From Jaltomata sinuosa (taxonomy: Eukaryota; Streptophyta; Magnoliopsida; Solanales; Solanaceae): DNA of 64,000 nt. Made by a program: the position numbers and the translations under genes. Numbering within the stretch: position 1 is the first letter of the stretch; every line of letters begins with the position of its first letter. Of the stretch, positions 55,375 through 64,000 are shown piece after piece. The stretch lies in NCBI GenBank assembly GCA_003996215.1, contig QJPP01007231.1, positions 62,001 through 126,000 on the forward strand, given 5' to 3'. Under the pieces are notes generated by a model. The model was not told where the DNA came from. It saw only the letters and a program-made list of their open reading frames with translations, and ran no database searches.

Positions 55375-57514
55375 TGTCACCCCTCGAGGCTACCCCCTAG
55401 ATGCAACATGGTGCTTAGTGTCACAAATGACCCCAAGCTAACCCATCACATGGCATATCTATACAATTTCAATTAAAACATGCACTGTGCGGAAGCTAAA
55501 AACAGATTAATAACTAAAGTTGGGAAAAAGCCCAAAATGTCTAAGTATATAAAATATATAAGAGAGTATAATGAAGTCTGAAATTAACACTAACAATTCA
55601 AGCTGAATCTAGTCTATGTATGAAAGCCTCTAACTGATATGAGCTACTGGGATATGCCCCTAACTAACTCTAATAAGACCGAAACTGAAAAGTAAATACT
55701 GAAAGTAAAGCAGGTCTATCATCCTCGAACTATGAGGACTCACCACTAAAGCTGCTAAGTACGGACTGGAAGTCGAGCTAAGCGTGGTCTAGATGTTGAG
55801 CGCCTGAACCTACATTATACAATGATGTAGCATAAAAGTATTCATTAGTACTCTGAATGTACTGAGCATGCGGGATATGTGCTAAGATGGACAATATAGA
55901 ACTGAACATAGAAATAGATATACTGCATAATTGAAAGCTGAACTGGATGCAATGACCAAGTACTAATCATGAAGATATAACATGCTGAACTGAATACTGA
56001 AGTAAATACTGAATACATGGGCAATACAACATGGGTCTGACTGTGGGAGACACTATTAACCGATATACCCCAAACTGAGCTAACTATGAGACAAACCTGT
56101 AACCCTGGATGGAAGGGTGTTCATACCTTGCCAAGTGTATGAACAAGTCTGACATGGATCCACTAAACTGATGTCCACAAGGGACAAAGGTAACCCGCCT
56201 AATCTGGCAGCTGCCCCCTTTTTGACCTACGGTGGTGCCGTAGTTCTGGGACTTAAGGACTGCTACTAAAGGTCTCAGCCTAAACTATCAGCTAATCCTT
56301 CATCCCCTCGTCCACTCGGTACTAAGTCTACTCCCAATTGAATGTAAGCAATAATGCAGCTATAATACTGGATAGCTCAAAATTCTGATAAACAACTGAG
56401 AATACAACATACATATACTGAAAGATATTACATTCGAATTCCGAAGCATGATTGTATGACTAATCTGCCTAACAAGCATAATTCATGAATTTCTGGAATT
56501 AGCACAAGCTAGGGTTTTTGAGTCTTATACATGAACTATAATAAATCTCCATAAAATGTGTAGTTAATACCATCAAAACTATAGCAACTGAATTACAATG
56601 AATCCCTAATATTTAGGAACCCTAGGTCTGAAAAATTCATGGAGAAGTTGAAGAACTGACTGAATTCTAGGGACCTAATGGGTGAAAGGAACCCACTAGT
56701 GAAATCCCACATACTTGGTAAAGAGATTACAGAGAAATCCTTTGAATTTCGGGGCTGAACTTGAAGAAGACCTCTGCTTGTTCTTGAGAGAAAACCATCA
56801 CATCTTTTGTTTCTTTTCTTTCTAAATCTAATGATTTTCTTTGGAGAATGAATGTTTTAGGTAGTTTTTGACTAATCAACTAGGCTTAGAGTAGTCAAAA
56901 CGATGTAGCCTATGCATTAAAAGAGGTAGGAAAAGTCTGGGATGCCCCTGAAAAATAAATAGAAAAGTTGCTGAAATTCGTGACTCAGGTTCCACGGTTG
57001 GGTTCTATGGCTCGTGGAAAGTTCCACGGCTCATGGAAAGTTCCATGGCTCATGGAACCCTATCATGGTTTCCTGGTCTTGAAAGTTGAGCTACTGGAAT
57101 GGGTTCCACGAGTTGGGTTCACGACTCGTGGAAGCTTTCACGGGTCATGGATCCCACTCGTGAACCCTTGGGACTTAATACTGGGCTACTGGAACTAGTT
57201 CCACGAGTTGGGTTCACGACTCGTGGAAACTCCCATGGGTTGTGGATCCCACTCGTGGTTCCTGGGAGCCATCTGCAAGGAAGATCCCATGGACAGGTTC
57301 TATGCTCCATGGAAACTTCTACAGTCCGTAGACTCAAGTCGTAGAATGAACTTCAGAGGAGCAGTCCTCTGATCTTTGTTCCACGAGTCCAGTCCATGAC
57401 TCGTGGACTGTTCTATGGCTCATAAAAGTGACTCGTGGTTATGCTGAGTTGAAAATTTTCATTTCTTTTGGTTTTCTGAGCTAAGTTTGGACTTGGAAGT
57501 TTTAGGGCGTTACA
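55375..57514 (-). repeat. Element F 3' LTR (2140 bp)
   Basis: Starts TGTCACCCCTCG and ends GGGCGTTACA. 56985-57440 is a cluster of palindromic units around TTCCACGAG...CTCGTGGAA. The partner LTR is outside the window, so the length is from one copy only. Confidence 0.8.
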
Positions 57515-57530
57515 ATATCTCCCTCTTGGG
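57515..57530 (-). promoter_or_regulatory. Element F polypurine tract
   Basis: Minus-strand CCCAAGAGGGAGATAT abuts the LTR start TGTAACGCCC. Confidence 0.75.
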
Positions 57531-57740
57531 ATCATTCGTCCTTGAATGAAGACTAAACAAGCTGAGTTTGGAGGGAAAAAGCTGCAATCCCTACCGATTG
57601 AGTACTAGAAACTGATATCTAACTGAACTGGAGTTCCATGAACATGCAAATATGCTGAAATGCAAGGATAACTGATGGAATGAGGTACTGAGACTGAATT
57701 AAAAAAGAGTAAACTGAGAGACTAGAGAGGAACTATTACC

Positions 57741-58147
57741 TCAAGCTGAAACTGAATCGGAAGGAAAGAGGTGAGGATACTTGGCCATCATGTCTTCTTC
57801 TGCTTCCCAAGTAGCTTTCTCTATGGACTGATTCCTCCACAAAACCTTTACTGAGGCAATTTCTTTATTTCTCAACCTACGAACCTGGCGGTCAAGAATC
57901 TCAACTGCAACCTCCTTATAGGTGAGGCTATCCTTCACAACCATACTCTCTAAGGGTACTATCGATGCTGAATCACCCACACACTTCTTTAACAAGGAAA
58001 TGTGAAAGACTGGATGAACCGCTGCTAGTTCTGCTAGCAACTCTAACTCATAAGCCATATTATATTACCAACCCTTTTCAGGATTCTGTAAGGACCTACA
58101 TACCTGGGACTGAGCTTCCCTTTCTTGCCAAATCTCATCACCCCCTT
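57741..58147 (-). pseudogene. Element F C-terminal pol with chromodomain, separated by element G
   Basis: 57741-58058 is open and contains HPVFHISLLKKC, then ILDRQVRRLRNKEIASVKVL and a chromodomain ending KYPHLFPSD. 58060-58147 carries the preceding GPF/Y-region coding in another frame (KGKLSPRYVGPY-like in reverse reading), so a frameshift lies near 58060. The remainder of integrase is at 63095 and beyond. Confidence 0.9.
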
Positions 58148-58765
58148 TGATAACGGTCTCAATCGAGTGACTAAAATCAATATCGAAAACACGGAGTTCA
58201 ATAACACAAAATAAAGATAGTGGAGAAATTAAGATGAGAATTAGAAGAAATTGAGCTGAGGATAGAAGAAAGAATGGCTAATTGAATCCACAATCAACCA
58301 AGGGAGAAAAGAACTCAATCAAATGCATGAGAAACCAAATTGAATCCACAAGATGATAACTCGATGATCAATTAAGTAAAGAAGATAACACAAGCAATTC
58401 GGGAATCCACCCTAATCACTCGATCTAAGCTAACAATTGGAATTTAACACAATCACTACCCTAAGCTAAAGTAACTAAATATCAAGTCTATTCAAGACAA
58501 TTCAATCATCAATAATCTAAGTATGAAAATGTCTAAGGCAACTATTTATAGTTATTGCCTTTACACAAATAGCCTATTACAAAAATAGCCCAAAAGTGAC
58601 TATTTTCGAAATAACCCATAAGGGCCCTTCTTGATTGCCCAAATGACATCTTGATCGCCCATGGCCTTGTACATTTGTTGCTCCATGGCTTTCTCCGGGC
58701 TCCAAGCTATCATCCATATATAAAAACCCCTCCTAATATGCTTCAAGCTAACCATGATTGTATCA
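58148..58765 (-). repeat. Element G 3' LTR (618 bp)
   Basis: Starts TGATACAATC on the minus strand and ends at 58148. The end of the long ORF lies in its right part (58600-58765). Confidence 0.97.
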
Positions 58766-61320
58766 TCCTCCCCTTCTTCAAAAGGATTCGTCCTCGAATC
58801 CGAACCTTGCAAAAATATGAGAAGGACAAACAACAAACATATCCTCATAGCATGAGGGTTAGCACATGGGTTACCAACCATACCAACTTGCCAAGGAGGA
58901 ACATACTTGAAATACAACCAACTATCCTTTGTATCAAATAAGATCAATGCATTGTAGAGCATACAAAGGCTTCGACTGTGAGAAATATCATGGAATAAAG
59001 AGGGTTCAAACACCCATGAGGATTTACCGGGGTCAAAGATATGAAAGACCCACATAGTTTGGTCACAACAACAAATGGACCAACCCAAGAAACTCCTACC
59101 TCTATATAAAACAAATTCCATACGTACATGGACATCATCATATGCAAAGAGGTAGTAGAGAAAGGTGTTACTTAAATGAACTTCATTCAAGGTGTTCCCA
59201 CATATAGAATCACCCTTTGATCCACAAGCATTAAGGCCTTGCTCAAGAATGGGGTCACACAAGAATGAAGAGGGCATTAGAGAACATACACCCCTTTTCT
59301 TTTGACCACTAACCCCTCCAATAGACGTACTATCATCTTTCAAGAAGAGAGCTTCATCTTTGGAAAGTGTGTCATCATACCATAGTGGATTTTCAAACAA
59401 TTGGTAGCCTTCAAGGATGGCTACACTTCCAACATTATAAGATACACCACTATCTTCATCATTCACATTAGTCATGTCATCATTGAATAAGGGATTATCC
59501 CTAAGTTCATACTCCACCTCAAGATCCTTATGACAAAAATTAGAAATGGAATCAACACCCAAGGAATCATCACCTCTAAGTAAAGATCCTACATGACTAA
59601 CTACATGACCAACTATATCATTACCATTACTAAATTGAGGTTCATTTATCACATCACACAACTCAATTAGTAGGTCATCATTACAAGAAAGTTGGTCAAT
59701 ACCACAATAAAGACTAGTTGGTAGCATATCAAGCTCAACAAAATCACACACATGATTACCATCATTATAGACAACTAGCATTTGACTACCCCTATTACAT
59801 GACAATATATTTTCACTCAAGTCACAAGTGCTAACACTAGATGGACTCAAATCGATCTTACTAGAAGAATCAATCAAGTCATCTATAGGATCAACTAGTG
59901 TTTGGGCACTCACAACAATGGCATCATCATCATGCAACAAGGTGTCATCAAGATCATCACAAGGTAAAGGCTCTTTAAGCTCACACATATACAAGCTATC
60001 ACTTACACTCAATTGGCTACTAGCCGCACAATGATCTTTTACTTTCAATAAAGTGTAAGGTTTAGCTTTGTTACCTCGTAGCTCATATGAATAATTGTCT
60101 TCACCTTGGTTTCCAACATTGAAGCACAAATGCTCCTTTGGGAAGCCTTTTAACACCTCTTGATTCTCCACATTTTGAGGTGCTTTGCTAGGCTTGCTTC
60201 CAAGAATACCTGCACAAGTATCAAGACAACTAGAGAAACAAGAAAAGTTACATGAATTAGGATAAGATTGTGACAACCCTCTCACATCACTCCACACAAC
60301 CTCTCTTTTTTCCACTCTAGAGTTGTCACTTATCACACCTTTACTCCTCTCAATCTTTTGTCTCTCAATTTTATTAGAGTTTGGACAAGTGCCAAGTATC
60401 CCTTGTGAAGGGTTAGATGATCCCTTCACTTCAAGCTTCCACTTTGGTGCACAAAGAGTAGATGCCTTCACTTTCATGATTAACCCCTTAATGCCATCCT
60501 CACAAGGAGTAGCTTGCTTTGCTTCTAATGGAAACTCCTTTGGTTCATCTTCATGAGGAATCATTTTCTTCTTCATCTTTTATAACTCCTCGGGCTTAAG
60601 ATTGGCAACCCATCGAATGATCTTGTCAACTCCTTTTTGTATGGCATCCCCTAATTCTTTAATTCTTAAAGATTCAAGATCCCTCACTGGAAGGGGCTCA
60701 TTTGATTTCACTCTACTTTCATGTCCCTTTGATCCTTCCATCCTACCTCCAACACCATTTCCATATTGAGAACAAGACACATTGAAATTAGGATAAGAAG
60801 CATGAGACATAGTAGTTCTACAAGTAGGGAATGCACATTTTCTCTTGCTCATTAGATGACTTTCACTTGTACCAACATACCCACTCACACCACTTTGACT
60901 AGGATAAGTACCACAAGAAAAGGCATACGAATATTCTCTAGCTCCATCGGTGTTCTCATCACAAGACTCATAAAGTATGTGGGAGGAAGAACTATACCTC
61001 AAGTCATTTTCATCCTCATAGTAGGTAGGGTGAGATTCCTCATATTCTCCATCATCATCATTGGAATCATCACAAGGTTCTTCTACCCCACCATCTTCAT
61101 CATAAGATACTTCTACTCCTTCATGTTCATCATAAGAGCCATAAGCCCCATTCATTTCACATCCATCTCCGAAGTAGTAGTTCTCATCACCATATGGCTC
61201 AAAATCATGGCTATTATCATAGCCTCCACAATCCCCATCATCATCTTACTCATAGCCTCCATTGCTACAAGCATAGTCTCCCATTTCATTATCATAAGGA
61301 TCCGAAGCTATAGAGGACAT
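58600..61320 (-). pseudogene. Long acidic ORF of element G (about 906 codons), two in-frame stops
   Basis: The first ATG is at 61320. The frame is kept to the TAG/TAA-type end at 58600 but crosses two TAA codons (61248-61246 and 60582-60580), leaving open stretches of 191 and 658 codons. The N-terminal 130 residues are extremely rich in Asp, Glu, Tyr and Gly. The rest is Ser/Asp-rich with several Cys-containing segments (for example ICCCDQTMWVFHIFD near 59080) and no recognisable RT, protease, integrase or zinc knuckle. It may be a Gag-like or accessory protein, but I do not recognise the family. The frame continues through the polypurine tract into the 3' LTR. Because the LTRs are nearly identical, the two stops may be recent or a feature of the source copy. 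Confidence 0.75.
58766..58780 (-). promoter_or_regulatory. Element G polypurine tract
   Basis: Minus-strand GAAGAAGGGGAGGA immediately before TGATACAATC, a textbook purine tract. It also encodes part of the long ORF (Glu-Glu-Gly-Glu-Asp). Confidence 0.9.
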
Positions 61321-62455
61321 ACTTCCTTATAGCTCATTTTGTACCTACAAAACTAGCAAACAAGTTAGTAATAAAATCCTCACGCCACTTTTTAAGTGAA
61401 CTCTCAACTCACCTTCTATGGCTTCTTTCGCAAATTGATAGTGTTACTAGTTTTGCTCAATAAATTCAAGGTTATCTATCCTTGTGGAGGAATGGATCTT
61501 TGTGACTCTTGAAAGAAGGACGACTTAAATAAAACTAAAAAGGACTTGAATCAAGAAATTATCTACGAAATGAAATGAGAAAAGTTGAAGAAAAAAAGCA
61601 CGAAAGAAAACGAACTCAAAAAAAACTAAGTAACAAAAGTAGAAAAGTTACTTGTGTTGCTTAATTTGAAGGATCAAAGAAGTGATTTGATGTTTTAAAA
61701 CTAGTTAACAAGTAATTAAAGATGTTAATTAGTTGTTAAATAGTAGAGAAAATAGAAGAAAAATGAGTGTAGAAGAAGAAATTTGAAGTTTGGACACTTA
61801 GAAAAATTTTGAGGTCTTAAGAGTTACAACACTTAGAAAAATTTTGGGGTCCCAAAATTTGAAGCATTCTGTCCAAGTTTGCAAGTGTTCATTTCAGCCC
61901 CCAAAACTTTTTCTAAGGGGCAGATTTGGTCCTTTGAATTTTTTTTTTTTTTAAAATTCCACTTTTGGACCCAACAAACATCTTTGACCACCTTGACTTG
62001 GAAAAGTTGGATTAAATGTACCTTTTGACTTCTTCTTCTTCAAGATGTTCTTGATGACTATCAAAAACACCTAGAACACCAAGAACACACACTAAACACC
62101 AACACCTTCAAATCAACTCAGAATTTGCTCAAACTTTAGGATTATCTTCCCTTCGTCTTAGGGAACAAACCCCAATAGTTTTTAAGCTCCAATTTCTCCC
62201 CAATCAAAAGACCCACTTTTCAAGTTTGCAAGTTTTCAAAACTTCAAAGTTCTTCAATGGCAACTTCACTTCTACAACTCCAAATTGAATATAATTTGAA
62301 ATCTAGACTCAAAAAACACTAGGGAACAAGAATCTAGTGTCAAAAACAAGAAATCAAACAAGAAAATTTTCGGATTTTTTTTTTTTTTTGGACGATTTTT
62401 TTTTTTTTTTTGTGAACCTAAGACCTAAGAATTGATGGAACAACTCTTAAAACCT
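61321..62455 (-). other. Element G 5' leader, non-coding
   Basis: About 1.1 kb between primer site and ORF start, AT-rich, with two poly-T runs (62375-62412) interrupted by GGACGA. A repeated ACTTAGAAAAATTTTG(A/G)GGTC motif lies at about 61795 and 61831. No coding sequence. Confidence 0.6.
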
Positions 62456-62471
62456 AAGCTCTGATACCAAA
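62456..62471 (-). other. Element G primer binding site (initiator-Met tRNA)
   Basis: Minus-strand TTTGGTATCAGAGCTTAG directly after the 5' LTR. TGGTATCAGAGC is an exact match to the complement of plant initiator-Met tRNA as I know it. Confidence 0.92.
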
Positions 62472-63089
62472 TGATAACGGTCTCAATCGAGTGACTAAAA
62501 TCGATATCGAAAACACGGAGTTCAACAACACAAAATAAAGATAGTGGAGAAATTAAGATGAGAATTAGAAGAAATTGAGATGAGGATAGAAGAAAGAATG
62601 GCTAATTGAATCCACAATCAACCAAGGGAGAAAAGAACTCAATCAAATGCATGAGAAACCAAATTGAATCCACAAGATGATAACTCGATGATCAATTAAG
62701 TAAAGAAGATAACACAAGCAATTCGGGAATCCACCCTAATCACTCGATCTAAGCTAACAATTGGAATTTAACCCAATCACTACCCTAAGCTAAAGTAACT
62801 AAATATCAAGTCTATTCAAGACAATTCAATCATCAATAATCTAAGTATGAAAATGGCTAAGGCAACTATTTATAGTTATTGCCTTTACACAAATAGCCTA
62901 TTACAAAAATAGCCCAAAAGTGACTATTTTCGAAATAACCCATAAGGGCCCTTCTTGATTGCCCAAATGACATCTTGATCGCCCATGGCCTTGTACATTT
63001 GTTGCTCGATGGCTTTCTCCGGGCTCCAAGCTATCATCCATATATAAAAACCCCTCCTAATATGCTTCAAGCTAACCATGATTGTATCA
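62472..63089 (-). repeat. Element G 5' LTR (618 bp)
   Basis: Partner of 58148-58765. The TATA-like box lies about 40-50 bases from its U3 start, unusually near the element end. Confidence 0.97.
63039..63050 (-). promoter_or_regulatory. Probable TATA box in the element G 5' LTR
   Basis: Minus-strand TTTTTATATATGG. A second TATA-like site (AACTATAAATAGTTGCC on the minus strand) is at about 62866-62882 and fits a core promoter better by its distance from the LTR start. Either could be used. Confidence 0.5.
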
Positions 63090-63094
63090 CCCTT

Positions 63095-64000
63095 TATGGG
63101 TGATACTTTCAGGAAAACCCAATCATCGATTTCAAACTCTAAGTCCGTTCTCCTCACATATGCATAGGACTTCTGATGACTCTGATCTGTCTTTAGTCTA
63201 TCTCTGATGAGCTTAACTTTATCCATAGCCTTATAGAACGAATCTGGTCCAATCAAGGCTGCTTCATCTACTTCAAACCAACCAACCAGTGATCTGTATC
63301 TACGCCCATAAAGTGCCTCATATGGGGCCATCTGAATACTGGAGTGAAAACTGTTATTGTAGGCAAACTCTATGAGAGGTAGGTGATCATCCCAACTACC
63401 TTTGAAATTGATCACACAAGCCATCAACATATCTTCTAAGGTCTGAATGGTACGCTCTGCCTGACCATTCGTATGCAAATAAAATGTTGTACTGAGTTTC
63501 ACCTGAGTACCAAGACCTTTTTGAAAAGACTTCCAAAAATGGGACGTAAACTGAGGACCTCTATCTGAGATGATAGACAAGGGAACCCCATGCAACCTGA
63601 CTATCTCGCATGTAGAGTCTGGCATAATCCTCTGCTGAATTTGTAGTCTTGACTGCCAAAAAGTGAGCTGACTTAGTGACTCTATCCTTTATTACCCAAA
63701 TGGAGTCATGCTGTCTGTGAGACGAGGTAATCCCATAATTAAATCCATGTTGACCACTTCCCACTTCCCACTTCCAAGTAGGAATGCTAATCTCCTGAGT
63801 CACACCTCCTGGTTTCTGATGTTCTACTTTAACCTGCTGACAGTTGGGACACTTAGCCACAAAATCTGCGATGTCCCTCTTCATGTTGTTCCACTAATAG
63901 ACTTCCTGTAGATCACAGTACATCTTAGTGGCACCAGGATGAATGGAATATTTGGAATTATGGGCTTCTGTAAGGATCTGCTGCCTTAACTCACCTACCT
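63095..64000 (-). pseudogene. Element F integrase, N-terminal and core part, interrupted by G and frameshifted
   Basis: 63561-63884 carries the integrase zinc motif CPNCQQVK and SIWVIKDRVTKSAHF. In another frame, 63095-63625 has LHGVPLSIISDRGPQF (second Asp), GQAERTIQTLEDML (catalytic Glu) and the region up to KVSPIKG, where element G begins. A frameshift near 63600 joins the two. Stops near 63896 and the split at 63094 inactivate it. The zinc Cys pair is intact here, unlike in element A. Confidence 0.92.

Larger units (their letters stand above)
58148..63089 (-). mobile_element. Element G: young non-autonomous LTR retrotransposon in the integrase of F
   Basis: The two 618-bp LTRs (58148-58765 and 62472-63089) differ at six positions by direct comparison, and the target-site duplication CCCTT (58143-58147 and 63090-63094) is perfect. 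The primer site TTTGGTATCAGAGC follows the right LTR on the minus strand, and the purine tract GAAGAAGGGGAGGA precedes the left LTR. The only coding sequence is one long acidic ORF with no RT, protease or integrase. It must be mobilised in trans. Confidence 0.97.
55375..64000 (-). mobile_element. Element F: Tekay-like Ty3/gypsy element (3' portion, continues beyond window)
   Basis: The 3' LTR is 55375-57514; the internal region follows at 57515-58147 and, after element G, from 63095 to the window end. On the minus strand the window contains integrase and a chromodomain. RT, protease, gag and the 5' LTR should lie to the right of 64000. The 5 bases before it are CTTCT (55370-55374), the expected target-site duplication. 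Confidence 0.9.

Noticed and set aside
56968..57344. Overlapping ORFs with repeated VPRVGFTTRG-type peptide
   Set aside because: They are the translation of the palindromic LTR repeat of element F, with no start context and no extension beyond the array.
60856..61332. 158-codon plus-strand ORF rich in Ile and Thr
   Set aside because: It is the reverse reading of the Asp/Glu/Tyr-rich N-terminus of the element G ORF, whose frame, primer site and PPT all point to the minus strand.

Overview
The window looks like transposon-rich intergenic DNA of a flowering plant. I infer a eudicot, probably Solanaceae. The grounds are long-LTR Tekay/Del-type Ty3/gypsy retrotransposons, initiator-Met tRNA primer sites, a 'putative plant transposon protein' reading frame, a caulimovirid (plant pararetrovirus) insertion and a spliced Mutator-type transposase. 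I found no intact host gene, no rRNA or tRNA gene, and nothing bacterial.

Layout. 1-2209: endogenous caulimovirid DNA on the minus strand with coupled ORFs, including one uninterrupted frame of at least 442 codons that leaves the window; it carries a 499-bp direct duplication. 2210-5014: decayed Mutator-like (MULE) transposase gene with recognisable introns, fused directly to the viral DNA. 5015-8017: AT-rich DNA with a possible gene scrap and a fold-back element (arms of about 420 bp, 6231-7860). 8023-17679 (element A, minus strand): complete Tekay-like gypsy element with TSD CCTTC and a broken gag-pol. 18301-26124 (element B, plus strand): complete gypsy-type element with TSD AGTAC and no gag-pol; its internal region instead carries an intact 389-codon ORF in antisense. 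26125-27314: ATCT microsatellite and Helitron-like ends.

27315-64000 is a nested stack. Element C (plus; LTRs 27315-28390 + 47708-50023 and 52276-55374+) is the host. Its 5' LTR is split by element D (28391-47702, plus, degenerate gag-pol, TSD ATTAT). The 3' LTR of D is split by element E (37721-46023, minus, TSD CATAT), a second copy of the B family with a dead antisense ORF. The 3' LTR of C is broken by element F (55375 to beyond 64000, minus, Tekay-like). The integrase of F is split by element G (58148-63089, minus, 618-bp LTRs, TSD CCCTT), a non-autonomous element with one long acidic ORF of unknown function.

How the parts may work together. A (autonomous type) and B, C and E (no gag-pol) share the LTR terminal sequence, the initiator-Met primer site, leader motifs, the sequence before the 3' LTR, a GGTACCACGCCTGGTAC tandem repeat in the LTR, and clusters of the dyad CCGCTATAGCGG. 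This suggests a family mobilised in trans by A-like elements. The most interesting candidate system is the antisense ORF of B. It is an intact protein with a nuclear-localisation-like motif, it sits between clusters of the same dyad that lies in the LTR U3 regions, and it is dead in E and missing from C.
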